Origin: Streptomyces cathayae
Lineage (GTDB): Bacteria > Actinomycetota > Actinomycetes > Streptomycetales > Streptomycetaceae
DNA: 64,000 bases
Assembly: GCF_029760955.1 (NCBI RefSeq)
Contig: NZ_CP121682.1
Coordinates: 4,960,001-5,024,000, forward strand
Direction of reading: 5' to 3'
The notes under the pieces were generated by a model, which was not told the origin of the DNA, ran no database searches, and saw only the letters and a program-made list of their open reading frames with translations. Shown here in pieces: positions 45,769 through 54,485 of the stretch. The position numbers and the translations under genes are program-made. Each line of letters opens with the position of its first letter. Position 1 is the first letter of the stretch.

Positions 45769-46740
45769 TCAGCGCAGCTGGTCGAGCGCCTTCTGGAAGG
45801 CGGCGGCGTGTCGGGCCTCGTCCGCGGCGGTGTCGCGGAAGAAGCGGGCGGCGGTGGTGTCACCGACGGCGGTGGCCCGCTCGGCGAACCCCGGGTACAC
45901 CATGGTCGCCTCGTGGCGCTCCCCGGTGATGGCCTTGTCCAGGTTGTCCCTCGTCGCGCGGACCAGGCCGGCCAGCACCGCCTCGCCGGCGAGGTGCTCC
46001 CGCAGTTCGACCATGGCCGTGCCCTCCCACAGGCGGGCCAGCGCGGCGTTGCCGGACTGCTTGGCGTGGGCGGCGAAGAGCATGTACTTGGCGTGGGCGA
46101 GCGCCTCGCCGTGCAGGGCGGTGTCCAGGTTGGCCTTGGTGCGGGCGGCCTTCACCTTCGGCAGTCCGGCGGGCACCGACACCACGTCGGCCTTCATCGG
46201 TGCCGGGACGGCGCCGTGGCCGGTGGTCACGGCCGTCAGGGCCGTGCGGAAGGCGTCGCGATGGCGGCCCTCGTCCGCGGCGAGCTCGCGGAAGAGCTCC
46301 GCGGCCTTCAGGTCCCCGTCCTGCTGGGCCTGGTCGGCGAAGCGGCGGTACATGATCTCGTGCTCGTAGGTCTCGCCGTCGATGGCCTGGCGCAGGTTGG
46401 CGGCGTCGCTGCCGACCATGCCGAGGAGGGTGGCCGCCTCGTGCAGGTGTTCGTTCAGCTCGGTCTGCGCCGTGGTGCGGAAGAGGTGGGCGACGGCCGG
46501 GAGACCCTGGCGGTCGGCCTCGGCGGCGAAGAGGCTGTAGGCGGCGTGGGCGTAGGCCTCGCCCTGCATGGTGGTGGTCAGGTCGGCGATGGTCCGTGCC
46601 TGCAGGGCCCGGCCGGCGGTGTGCGGCGTCGGTTGCCCTCCGGTCGGGGCGGCCAGCGCCAGGGCCGGCGCCGTCGGCGCGGCGGTGGCGGCCAGCGCGC
46701 ACAGACCCACTACGAGCGTACGTATCGAGCGATGGGACAC
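45769..46740 (-). CDS. Secreted tandem ferritin-like (rubrerythrin-type) protein
   Basis: 323 residues from GTG 46740 (AAGGAG seven bases upstream). Signal peptide (TLVVGLCALAATAAPTAPALALAAP). Two copies of a four-helix ferritin-like unit: TTMQGEAYAHAAYSLFAAEA with TELNEHLHEAATLLG and AADEGRHRDAFRTAL; then DTALHGEALAHAKYMLFAAH with VELREHLAGEAVLAG and AADEARHAAAFQKAL. Each has the ExxH pairs of diiron rubrerythrin-like proteins. Location outside the membrane is unusual for an iron or peroxide-handling protein. Stands alone. Confidence 0.85.
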   Translation of the reverse strand: MSHRSIRTLVVGLCALAATAAPTAPALALAAPTGGQPTPHTAGRALQARTIADLTTTMQGEAYAHAAYSLFAAEADRQGLPAVAHLFRTTAQTELNEHLHEAATLLGMVGSDAANLRQAIDGETYEHEIMYRRFADQAQQDGDLKAAELFRELAADEGRHRDAFRTALTAVTTGHGAVPAPMKADVVSVPAGLPKVKAARTKANLDTALHGEALAHAKYMLFAAHAKQSGNAALARLWEGTAMVELREHLAGEAVLAGLVRATRDNLDKAITGERHEATMVYPGFAERATAVGDTTAARFFRDTAADEARHAAAFQKALDQLR

Positions 46741-47334
46741 GAGATGCTCCTTCCAGGACGCATCCTTCTGGGTGCGAACGCTCCTCATGTCACCCGCACA
46801 TGCACCCCAGCGCCCCCTCACGTCACCCACCCGGGTGAATACACACAGTCACCATGCGCCTTTTCGTCGACGTGTTCCGCTCGTCTCAGCAGGCCGCTTT
46901 CCTGCCTTTTCCCCTGGACAACCGCGTCCGGCTGAACGACGAGGCGTACGGACAAAGCGGCGATGTCCTCGGGTGCACACCTCGTGTGCCCGAGGACAGT
47001 CAGCAGGGCCACGCCCAGCTCGCCGATGAGGGGGGCTTCCCGGACGGGGCCCGCGTACTCCGGTGTCAGGGTGCGCAGGCCCTTCGCGGGCCGCTCGGGT
47101 GCGTCTGCGGGCACCGAGGCTCCTCGGGCGGACGGAGATCGACGGGACGCCGCGGGAGTACCAGGGCCTGTCCGGCGGATCACGTCGCAGGAAAGCGACG
47201 GCGCCCTCATCAGCGCCGGTGAGCGGGGGCGATGGGGGTGCCTCCGCTCGAGCGAAGCCGAGCATGGGGGCGTGACGACAACGCGGCAGATGTGCGTGCC
47301 GGACCCCGCGTCTGCGGCATGATCCGCCGGACGG
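46741..47334. other. Intergenic region with a possible decayed gene and a palindromic repeat
   Basis: Nearly 600 bases. On the minus strand, 47210 to 46818, a 130-codon frame contains a protein-like stretch (APLIGELGVALLTVLGHTRC and PEDIAALSVRLVVQPDAVVQ) between Arg-rich ends. It has no start signal or family. The palindromic repeat 47231-47271 follows. Confidence 0.4.
47231..47271 (-). repeat. Palindromic Streptomyces repeat (second copy)
   Basis: Contains GCTCGAGCGAAGCCGAGC between GATGGGGGTG and ATGGGGGCG, the reverse complement of the element inserted in tnpB at 33877-33920. Confidence 0.7.
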
Positions 47335-47871
47335 CTAGTCGGCCAGGAAGTGTTCCAGTGCCTCCACCACGAGCTGGTGGTCCTGGAGTTGGGGGAGGCC
47401 CGAGACGGTCACCGCGCCGATCACGCCGACGCCCTCGACGGTGATCGGGAACGAACCGCCGTGGGCCGCGTAGGTGTCGGGGTCCAGGCGCGAGGACTCC
47501 TCGAACGTCGTGCCCTTGGCCCGGTGCCGGGCGCCCACCAGGTACGACGCGGAACCGTACCGCTCGACGACCCGGCGCTTGCGGGCGATCCAGGCGTCGT
47601 TGTCGGGGGTGGAGCCGGGGAGGGCGGCGTGGAAGAGCTGCTGGCCCGCGCGGTGGATGTCGATGGCGACGGGGGCGTCGCGCACCCGGGCCAGGTCGAC
47701 GAGGAACGAGCCCAGTTCCCAGGCGTCCTCGTGGCTGAACCGCTGGAAGACCAGGCGGCGTTCCTGCGCCTCCAGTTCCTCCAGGCTCGGCTCTTCGGTG
47801 ATCGGCTCTTCCGTGTCGGGTGCTTCCACGGTCGGCTCCTCCTCGCCGGGGGTGGGTTCGGGCCGGGTCAC
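47335..47871 (-). CDS. HbpS/UPF0303-like heme-degrading-domain protein
   Basis: 178 residues from GTG 47871, overlapping the oxidoreductase stop by four bases, so the two are coupled. After an acidic N-terminal tail it shows the HbpS/GlcG-like fold: FSHEDAWELGSFLVDLAR, VAIDIHRAGQQLFHAALPG, DAWIARKRRVVERYGSASY and the C-terminal GGSFPITVEGVGVIGAVTVS. Known relatives bind or degrade heme or sense redox state; UPF0303 members themselves are uncharacterised. Confidence 0.85.
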   Translation of the reverse strand: MTRPEPTPGEEEPTVEAPDTEEPITEEPSLEELEAQERRLVFQRFSHEDAWELGSFLVDLARVRDAPVAIDIHRAGQQLFHAALPGSTPDNDAWIARKRRVVERYGSASYLVGARHRAKGTTFEESSRLDPDTYAAHGGSFPITVEGVGVIGAVTVSGLPQLQDHQLVVEALEHFLAD

Positions 47872-48947
47872 AGGGTCACCGTCACTTTCTCGTCGGCCGA
47901 GCGCCGGGCCGCCTCCAGGACGTCCAGGGCGGCGGCGGCCTCGCGCGCGGTCACCGGGTGGGGGCCGCCCTCCCGGAGGGCCTTCGCCACGGCCGTGTAG
48001 TAGGCGGGGTAGTCGCCGGGCAGAGTCGGCTCGGGGCGCCCGCCGCCGGTCACCGGGGACTCCCCGGAACCGACGCGGCCCCACAGCTCCTCCGGCTCGG
48101 TGCCCCAGTCGGCACCGGCGTCGGTGCCGGGGCGCAGGCCGTCGCGCAGGGCGGCCTCCTGGGGGTCGAGGCCGTGCTTGACGTAGCCCGCCTTCGAGCC
48201 CAGGACGCGGAAGCGCGGGCCGAGCTGGGCCGTGGTCGCGGAGACGTAGAGGTGGGAGCGGACGCCGTTCGCGTGGGTGAGGGCGATGAAGGTGTCGTCG
48301 TCGGTGCGCGCGCCCTCGCGGCGGACGTCCACCTCGGCGTACACGGAGGCCACCGGGCCGAAGAGGACCAGCGCCTGGTCGACGACGTGGCTGCCGAGGT
48401 CGTAGAGCAGACCGCCGACCTCCGCGGGGTCGCCGGACTCGCGCCAGCCGCCCTTGAGCTGCGGACGCCAGCGCTCGAAGCGGGACTCGAACCGGTACAC
48501 ATCGCCGAGTGTGCCCTCGGACACCAGCTTGCGCAGGGTGAGGAAGTCGTTGTCCCAGCGGCGGTTCTGGAAGACGGACAGGAGCAGGCCGCTCTCCTCG
48601 GCGAGCGTCGCCAGCTCGCGGGCCTCGGCGGCCGTGCCGGCGACGGGCTTGTCGACGACGACCGGCAGACCCGCCTCCAGCGCGGTGGTGGCGAGCGGGA
48701 CGTGCGTCCTGTTCGGCGACGCGACGACGATCAGGTCCAGCTCGGCGGCGCGCTCGAACAGCTCGTCCGGTGTCGCCGCGACGCGGACGTCCGGGAACTC
48801 GGCGCGGGCCTGCTGCTGCCGCTCGGGGTTCGAGGTGACCACCGTGTCGAGCGCGAGGCCCTCGGTCGCGGAGATCAGCGGGGCGTGGAACACGGAGCCC
48901 GCGAGGCCGTAGCCGACGAGGCCGACGCGGAGGGGAGTGCCAGTCAT
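47868..48947 (-). CDS. Gfo/Idh/MocA-family NAD(P)-dependent oxidoreductase
   Basis: 359 residues from ATG 48947. Rossmann motif VGLVGYGLAGSVFHAP at the N-terminus, the VVASPNRTHVPLA strand, catalytic EKP-like VVVDKPVAGTAAEA and VFQNRRWDNDFLTL, then DLGSHVVDQALVLFG. Relatives oxidise inositols, sugars or sugar acids. It diverges from a ROK regulator across a 55-base gap holding an operator-like palindrome, so the substrate is probably a sugar sensed by that regulator. Confidence 0.9.
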   Translation of the reverse strand: MTGTPLRVGLVGYGLAGSVFHAPLISATEGLALDTVVTSNPERQQQARAEFPDVRVAATPDELFERAAELDLIVVASPNRTHVPLATTALEAGLPVVVDKPVAGTAAEARELATLAEESGLLLSVFQNRRWDNDFLTLRKLVSEGTLGDVYRFESRFERWRPQLKGGWRESGDPAEVGGLLYDLGSHVVDQALVLFGPVASVYAEVDVRREGARTDDDTFIALTHANGVRSHLYVSATTAQLGPRFRVLGSKAGYVKHGLDPQEAALRDGLRPGTDAGADWGTEPEELWGRVGSGESPVTGGGRPEPTLPGDYPAYYTAVAKALREGGPHPVTAREAAAALDVLEAARRSADEKVTVTL

Positions 48948-48954
48948 GCTCCTA

Positions 48955-48977
48955 CTTTCGCAACGCTGTTGCCAAAG
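48955..48977. promoter_or_regulatory. ROK-type operator between divergent genes
   Basis: Inverted repeat with arms CTTTCGCAAC and GTTGCCAAAG (one mismatch) around GCT. The GCAAC/GTTGC halves are the usual recognition pattern of actinobacterial ROK regulators. It lies 7 bases from the oxidoreductase start and 26 from the ROK start, so it can control both. Confidence 0.7.
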
Positions 48978-49002
48978 TGCAAGCACGGGAGAGAATGAGC
49001 GG

Positions 49003-50199
49003 GTGAACAGGACGTACGGCGGTATGCGGGACGGCAGGCGGGACGGGACGGGCGGGGTCAATCTGCTCGCCCTGCGCAGCCACAACACCGCGCTCGTGCT
49101 CGACCTGCTGCGGACCGCCGGGGCCGAGGGCATCAGCCGGCTGGAACTCGCCGAGCGGACCGGCCTCACCCCGCAGGCGGTCAGCAAGATCACCGCACGG
49201 CTGCGGGCGGAGGGGCTCGCGGCGGACGCGGGACGCCGGGCGTCCACCGGGGGCAAGCCCCGGACGGTGCTGCGGCTGGTGCCGGAGGCGGGGCACGCGG
49301 TGGGCGTGCACCTGGACCGGGACGAACTGCGGGCCGTCCTGGTCGACCTCGACGGGACGGTCGTGGGGGAGCGGAGCGCCCCCCTGGACCTGGGCGCGGG
49401 GGCGGAGGCGGTACTGGCGGGGGTGGCCGGAGTCGTCGAGGGGCTGTGGACCGCCGGGGGCGACGGGACCGGCGGGACCGGCGGGACCGGTGGGAACAGG
49501 GCCGCCGGGGACGGGACCGGCGTACGCGTGCCGTCCCGGCCCGCCCTGCTGGGTGTCGGGATCGCCCTGCCGGGGCCGCTCGACCACGCCCGGGGCGTGC
49601 TGCACCGGGTGACCGGGTTCCCCGAGTGGGACGGGTACCCCCTGCGGGACGCGCTGTCGGAACGGCTCGGCGTGCCGGTCGTCGTCGACAAGGACACCAA
49701 CGCGGCGGCGCTGGGCCTGGCCGTCGACGGCGAGGGCGGCTCCTTCGCCTACCTGCACCTCGGTACGGGACTCGGGGCCGGGCTGGTGATCGGCGGCAGC
49801 GTGCACCGGGGACCGCGCACCGGGGCGGGGGAATTCGGACACCAGGTCGTCCAGTTGGACGGGCCGCGCTGCGGCTGCGGCGACCGCGGCTGCATCGAGG
49901 CGCTGTGCCTGGCCGCCGTGGCACGGGGCGACACGGACGAGGCGGCGCGGGTGCTGGGCGTCGGCGCGGCGAACCTGGTGGGCCTGCTCGACATCGACCG
50001 CGTCCTGCTCGGCGGCCGCACGATCGAGGCCGCCCCGGAGGCGTTCGCGCGGGGCGTACGCGCGGTGCTGGACACGCGGGCCCGGCGGACGGGCGACACG
50101 GCCGTGCCGGTACGGGTCGCCTCCGGCGGCGGGGGCGGGGTCGCCGAGGGGGCGGCCCAGTCGGTCCTGGCGCCGGTGTTCGGACGGGGCGACGGCTGA
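49003..50199 (+). CDS. ROK-family transcriptional regulator
   Basis: 398 residues from GTG 49003. N-terminal winged HTH (ISRLELAERTGLTPQAVSKI) followed by the ROK/ASKHA fold: VGVGIALPGPLDHARGVLHR, VVVDKDTNAAALG, YLHLGTGLGAGLVIGG and the zinc motif CGCGDRGCIEAL. A GGT-rich repeat near residues 153-163 (GGDGTGGTGGTGG) is a linker expansion. Probable repressor of the divergent oxidoreductase operon, released by a sugar. Confidence 0.9.
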   Translation: MNRTYGGMRDGRRDGTGGVNLLALRSHNTALVLDLLRTAGAEGISRLELAERTGLTPQAVSKITARLRAEGLAADAGRRASTGGKPRTVLRLVPEAGHAVGVHLDRDELRAVLVDLDGTVVGERSAPLDLGAGAEAVLAGVAGVVEGLWTAGGDGTGGTGGTGGNRAAGDGTGVRVPSRPALLGVGIALPGPLDHARGVLHRVTGFPEWDGYPLRDALSERLGVPVVVDKDTNAAALGLAVDGEGGSFAYLHLGTGLGAGLVIGGSVHRGPRTGAGEFGHQVVQLDGPRCGCGDRGCIEALCLAAVARGDTDEAARVLGVGAANLVGLLDIDRVLLGGRTIEAAPEAFARGVRAVLDTRARRTGDTAVPVRVASGGGGGVAEGAAQSVLAPVFGRGDG

Positions 50200-50318
50200 C
50201 CGGAAAGCAGGGGGCGGGGCCGGTGCACTGCTCCGAGCGGGGGGAACCATGGGGCCGTGCGGGGGTGTTCGGGGATGTCGCCGTGCTGCCCGCCCGCCGA
50301 CCGGCAAGGTCATACGGT

Positions 50319-51029
50319 ATGCGAATCCGCACGCCCGCGTCCCTCTTCCTGGCGGTGCTGGCCGCCGTCCTTCCCACCGCGGCCCACGCCCGGACGGAAG
50401 CACCGCCGCCCGCCTGCGCCACCGAGAGCGACGTCGACTTCCCCCTCACCGCCCGTATCCGCGGCGGCCCGGACACCTACCCGGCCGGCGGTGGCTACGG
50501 CACCTGGTACCTGGAGCTGACCAACACCACCGACCGCTTCTGCGGCGGCATCCACCCGGTCGTCGTACTCGTCGACGACAAACGGGAGTTGCGGGCCTCG
50601 CAGCCGGTGCTGGAGTTCTACGCACCGGACCGGGAACAGCCGCACCCCGTCCACTTCGAGACCACCGACGAGGACGAACTCGTCGGTGCCTTCGTCGACG
50701 AGCAGGCGGGCTTCGAGGGGTTCGCCGTCGAGGCCGGCCGGACCCTCACCGTGAAGGTACGGCTCGCGCTCACGTCCGACGCCGCGGCGGGCGAGGTCGT
50801 CGCCCAGGCCGCCGTCGTCCAGCGGCAGGGGGACGACGGCGACTGGGTCGGGCAGTCGGACGACTACCGGTTCCGGATCGAGCCGGCGCCCGGCAAGGAA
50901 GCCGGTGACACCGACCCCGACGAGCTCGCCCGTACCGGTATCGACGCCACCGGAAAGCTCCTGACCGTCGCCGCGGTGGCACTGCTCACCGGGGGACTGA
51001 CGGCAACGCAGGCCCGTCGTCGCCGCTGA
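50319..51029 (+). CDS. Sortase-anchored surface protein (LAxTG)
   Basis: 236 residues. Signal peptide (RTPASLFLAVLAAVLPTAAHA), a beta-rich domain (YGTWYLELTNTTDRFCGG ... VVLVDDKRELRA), then a classical sorting signal: ELARTG, a hydrophobic stretch (LLTVAAVALLTGGLTA) and a basic tail QARRRR. LAxTG is the motif preferred by class E sortases of Streptomyces. The start ATG 50319 has a weak ribosome site. Confidence 0.8.
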   Translation: MRIRTPASLFLAVLAAVLPTAAHARTEAPPPACATESDVDFPLTARIRGGPDTYPAGGGYGTWYLELTNTTDRFCGGIHPVVVLVDDKRELRASQPVLEFYAPDREQPHPVHFETTDEDELVGAFVDEQAGFEGFAVEAGRTLTVKVRLALTSDAAAGEVVAQAAVVQRQGDDGDWVGQSDDYRFRIEPAPGKEAGDTDPDELARTGIDATGKLLTVAAVALLTGGLTATQARRRR

Positions 51030-51179
51030 GAGCTCCGAACGATCCGAACCGGCGGGCCGGGGAGCGGCGGAGCACCCCGGGTGTCCTCGAGCCGTGCCCC
51101 ACCGGGCGTTCCCACAAGATCCGGGCATGTCTAGGCTGGGGCAGGCAGGAAGGACCACGTACGGCAGGAGAGCTCGCAC

Positions 51180-51959
51180 ATGGCAGACCGCAAGCCGATC
51201 GAATCGTGGCTCACCGACATGGACGGGGTGCTCATCCACGAGGGAGTGCCGATCCCGGGGGCCGACGCCTTCATCAAGAAGCTGCGTGAGTCCGGAAAAC
51301 CCTTCCTGGTGCTCACCAACAACTCGATCTACACCCCGCGCGACCTGCACGCCCGGCTGCGCCGCATGGGCCTGGACGTTCCGATCGAGAACATCTGGAC
51401 CTCGGCGCTCGCCACCGCCCAGTTCCTGGACGACCAGCGTCCCAGCGGCTCGGCGTACGTCCTCGGCGAGGCCGGTCTGACCACCGCGCTGCACGACATC
51501 GGCTACATCCTCACCGACCACGAACCCGACTACGTGGTCCTCGGGGAAACCCGGACCTACTCCTTCGAGGCCATGACGAAGGCGGTACGGCTGATCAACG
51601 ACGGCGCCCGTTTCATCTGCACGAACCCCGACGAGACCGGCCCCTCCGCCGAGGGCCCGCTCCCGGCGACCGGCGCGGTGGCGGCGCTGATCACCAAGGC
51701 GACGGGCCGGCAGCCGTACTTCGCGGGCAAGCCGAACCCGCTGATGATGCGCACCGGACTGAACACCCTCGGCGCCCACTCCGAGACCAGCGCCATGATC
51801 GGCGACCGCATGGACACCGACGTACTGGCCGGCATGGAGGCCGGAATGAGGACGTTCCTGGTGCTCACCGGCCTGACCCGGCCCGAGCAGGTCGAGAACT
51901 TCCCGTACCGGCCGTCCCAGGTCCTGGACTCCATCGCGGACCTCGTCGACCTCGTCTGA
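51180..51959 (+). CDS. HAD-IIA (NagD-like) phosphatase
   Basis: 259 residues, start ATG 51180 with AGGAG. HAD motif I WLTDMDGVL, motif II LVLTNNSIY, motif III in FAGKPNPLMM, motif IV MIGDRMDTDV. The size and the type IIA cap match NagD/p-nitrophenyl phosphatases that dephosphorylate nucleotides or sugar phosphates in the cytoplasm. Confidence 0.92.
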   Translation: MADRKPIESWLTDMDGVLIHEGVPIPGADAFIKKLRESGKPFLVLTNNSIYTPRDLHARLRRMGLDVPIENIWTSALATAQFLDDQRPSGSAYVLGEAGLTTALHDIGYILTDHEPDYVVLGETRTYSFEAMTKAVRLINDGARFICTNPDETGPSAEGPLPATGAVAALITKATGRQPYFAGKPNPLMMRTGLNTLGAHSETSAMIGDRMDTDVLAGMEAGMRTFLVLTGLTRPEQVENFPYRPSQVLDSIADLVDLV

Positions 51960-52007
51960 CTGACCCAGGCAAAACCCCGCAGGCCCCGATGTCACCCGTA
52001 CGGCGCA

Positions 52008-52033
52008 GCACCGCATCCCTGCGGATGCGGTGC
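52008..52033 (+). terminator. Terminator after HAD gene
   Basis: Arms GCACCGCATCC and GGATGCGGTGC with a 4-base loop, 48 bases downstream of the stop codon. Confidence 0.75.
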
Positions 52034-52074
52034 CCTGCCCGGCGGGGCACGCTCCCGGTGTCTGGAGGTGCACG

Positions 52075-52473
52075 ATGGGTTCTGTGCGACTCGCTCTCTG
52101 TACCGGAGTCCTGGAGGCCGCCGCGCTCACCCCGGCCGCGTACGCCGCGGACGGGGTGTCGGCGACCCCGGCCCCCGATACCGATGTCACCCTCGAGGTG
52201 GCCGAGTGTGCCGAGCGGACCGCGGCCGCGGTGTCCTCGGCGTTCGTCTCCGAGGTCCGGCTCACCGTAGCCCTCGCTTCTTCCCCCGCCGCCTCGCCCG
52301 TGGCCCCCGTGGACGCGGGCGGCGGGGGAGCCGCCCGGACCGTCGCCGCCGCCGACGAGTCCGTGGAGGGACCGGGCACGGTGCAGACGGTGGCCGGACT
52401 GTTCCTCGCCGCTGCCGCCGCGACGGCGGCCGTCGTACGCAGCCGCGTCCGGCGGGACCGCGGAACGCGCTGA
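52075..52473 (+). CDS. Small secreted/membrane hypothetical protein upstream of sortase
   Basis: 132 residues from ATG 52075 (GGAGG upstream). A short Ala-rich signal-like N-terminus, a Thr/Ala/Val-rich middle, a C-terminal membrane span (VAGLFLAAAAATAAVV) and basic end RSRVRRDRG. There is no LPxTG-like motif, so it is not a standard sortase substrate. It ends 8 bases before the sortase start, so it is co-transcribed with it. Confidence 0.65.
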   Translation: MGSVRLALCTGVLEAAALTPAAYAADGVSATPAPDTDVTLEVAECAERTAAAVSSAFVSEVRLTVALASSPAASPVAPVDAGGGGAARTVAAADESVEGPGTVQTVAGLFLAAAAATAAVVRSRVRRDRGTR

Positions 52474-52481
52474 GGCCGACG

Positions 52482-53156
52482 ATGACCGATCACCATCAGA
52501 ACCAGAGCCCGTCCGGTGTCGGGCGGCTGCTCCCCGGGGTGGCCTGGGTGGTCCTGCTGCTCGGCTTCTGGCTGTGGGGCCGCGAGGGAACCGACCTGCT
52601 CCCCGGCGTATCCGGACCCGCCACGGGTGACATGGCGGCGGTCGGCCGTCCGCCCCGGGCGGAGCTCCCGCCCACCCACCGGCCGCTGGGCGAGGCGCCG
52701 CCACGGCGCCTGGACATACCCGGCCTGGACGTGCGGGCGCCGGTGGTGGCCCGCGGCCTGGACGAGCGGGGCGCGCTCGACCCGCCGCCGTTCGACCGGC
52801 CGGGCACGGTCGGCTGGTACGCGGACGGGGTGACGCCCGGGGCGTCCGGCACCGCGCTGGTGGTGGGGCACATCGACACCGAGACCCGGCCCGCCGTGTT
52901 CTACGAGGTCAGTACGCTGCGGCCCGGCCAGAAGATCCGGGTGGTCCGCGCGGACGCCGAGGTCGCCGAGTTCACCGTCGAGGACGCGCAGGTCCTCCCC
53001 CGCGACGACTTCGACGCCCGGCAGGCCTACGGCCCCCGCCTCTCCGGCCGGGCCGCACTGCGCCTCGTCACCTGCGGCGGCCCCTACGACGCGGCACGCC
53101 ACCGCTACGCGGCCAACGTGATCGTCTCGGCCTGCCTGACGGACACCACCACCTGA
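52482..53156 (+). CDS. Class F-type sortase
   Basis: 224 residues. N-terminal membrane anchor (LLPGVAWVVLLLGFWLWG), a Pro-rich linker, then the sortase barrel: RLDIPGLDVRAPVVARG, GWYADGVTPGASGTALVVGH with catalytic His, and LRLVTCGGPYD with catalytic Cys; Arg is in the following RHRYAANVIV strand. The TCGGP motif and short barrel fit class F. The LAxTG protein 1.5 kb upstream is a possible substrate, though LAxTG is usually handled by class E. Confidence 0.85.
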   Translation: MTDHHQNQSPSGVGRLLPGVAWVVLLLGFWLWGREGTDLLPGVSGPATGDMAAVGRPPRAELPPTHRPLGEAPPRRLDIPGLDVRAPVVARGLDERGALDPPPFDRPGTVGWYADGVTPGASGTALVVGHIDTETRPAVFYEVSTLRPGQKIRVVRADAEVAEFTVEDAQVLPRDDFDARQAYGPRLSGRAALRLVTCGGPYDAARHRYAANVIVSACLTDTTT

Positions 53157-53309
53157 CGCCGGCTCCCTCCCTGCCCGTCCGTCCGGCCGGCCGTACACCG
53201 GGCTGTAACGGGTCGCGGACAAGAAGGGCTCGGCCTCATGGGTGACGCGGGGTGTATGTCAGGATTGGGGCTCGGAAGGCTTGGAACAAGTGCACCCAAG
53301 GGGGGTTGG

Positions 53310-54362
53310 ATGTACGGCAGCAGGGGGGTCGGGGCGTTCGCCGGGAGGCGGGCGTCGGCAGCGGTACTGGGGGCGGCGCTGCTGATCACGGGCTGTTCCT
53401 CCGGTGACGACGAGGGGGACGGGTCCGGCAAGGGGGCCGACGCGGCGATCACGCAGCAGCCGAAGGGCGCCAGCCCCTTCTGGGTCAACCCGGAGGGCAA
53501 CGCCGCACAGCAGATGGCCGGCCTGGAACAGGACGGCAAGAAGGCGGAGGCCGAGCAGATCCGCAAGATCGCGGAGCAGCCCACCGCCGAATGGATCAGC
53601 CCGGAGAACCCGGAGGAGCAGACCCGCGGCTTCACCGAGGCCGCCGACAAGGCGGGCCGTACCGCGCTGCTCGTCCTCTACAACATCCCGCACCGGGACT
53701 GCGGCCAGTACTCGCAGGGCGGTGCCGCCGACGGCGACGCCTACCGCTCCTTCATCGACGGTGTGGCCAAGGGCATCGGGGACCGCGCGGCGACCGTGAT
53801 CCTGGAGCCCGACGCGGTGCTCCACCTGGTCGACGGCTGCACGCCGGAGAAGTTCCACGAGGAGCGCTACGACGTCCTCAACGGTGCCGTCGACAAGCTC
53901 AAGAGCCTGAAGAACACCACGGTGTACCTGGACGCGGGCAACGCCGGCTGGGGCGACCCCGACCAGATCTTCGAGCCGCTGAAGTGGGCGGGCATCGACC
54001 GGGCCGACGGCTTCTCGGTGAACGTTTCCAACTTCTACTCCACCGAGGACTCCATCGCCTACGGCAAGAAGCTCTCCGCCAAGGTCGGCGGCAAGCCCTT
54101 CGTGATCGACACCAGCCGCAACGGCAACGGCCCCTACACGCAGGGCGATGCGGACGAGCGCTGGTGCAACCCGCCCGGCCGCGCCCTCGGCGAGACCCCG
54201 ACGACCGAGACCGCGGACCCGCTGGTGGACGCGTATCTGTGGGTGAAGCGGCCCGGCGAGTCGGACGGCGAGTGCAAGGGCGGTCCGAAGGCCGGTGCGT
54301 GGTGGGAGGACTACGCGGTGAAGCTCGCCGAGGCCGACGAGGGCAAGGGCGACGGCGACTGA
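53310..54362 (+). CDS. cslZ: Lipoprotein GH6 glycanase of the cslA/glxA locus
   Basis: 350 residues from ATG 53310 (AAGGGGGG upstream). Lipobox LLITGCSS anchors it outside the membrane. The GH6 fold is clear: ASPFWVNPEGNAAQQM, VLYNIPHRDCGQYSQGG, catalytic-acid strand VILEPDAVLHLVDGC, VYLDAGNAGWGDP, VNVSNFYST, VIDTSRNGNGP and the final YLWVKRPGESDGEC. It converges on glxA-cslA, the arrangement known in S. coelicolor/S. lividans (SCO2836-2838). There the three products make and process the tip polysaccharide for hyphal growth and attachment. Confidence 0.9.
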   Translation: MYGSRGVGAFAGRRASAAVLGAALLITGCSSGDDEGDGSGKGADAAITQQPKGASPFWVNPEGNAAQQMAGLEQDGKKAEAEQIRKIAEQPTAEWISPENPEEQTRGFTEAADKAGRTALLVLYNIPHRDCGQYSQGGAADGDAYRSFIDGVAKGIGDRAATVILEPDAVLHLVDGCTPEKFHEERYDVLNGAVDKLKSLKNTTVYLDAGNAGWGDPDQIFEPLKWAGIDRADGFSVNVSNFYSTEDSIAYGKKLSAKVGGKPFVIDTSRNGNGPYTQGDADERWCNPPGRALGETPTTETADPLVDAYLWVKRPGESDGECKGGPKAGAWWEDYAVKLAEADEGKGDGD

Positions 54363-54433
54363 CCACGTCACGGCGTACGGAGCGACGCACCACGTAGCGA
54401 CGGCCTGCGTGGCGACGACCAGGGACAGAAGGA

Positions 54434-54470
54434 AGAAGGGGCGTCCTCCGCCGTGGAGGACGCCCCTTCT
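54434..54470. terminator. Bidirectional terminator between GH6 and glxA
   Basis: Perfect 15-bp arms (54434-54448 and 54456-54470) around a 7-base loop, between the convergent stop codons at 54362 and 54486. Confidence 0.9.
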
Positions 54471-54485
54471 CTCATCTGCCTGGCG

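Noticed and set aside
46818-47210. 130-aa minus-strand gene
   Set aside because: Partly protein-like but no start signal, no family and Arg-rich ends; described only as a possible decayed gene.
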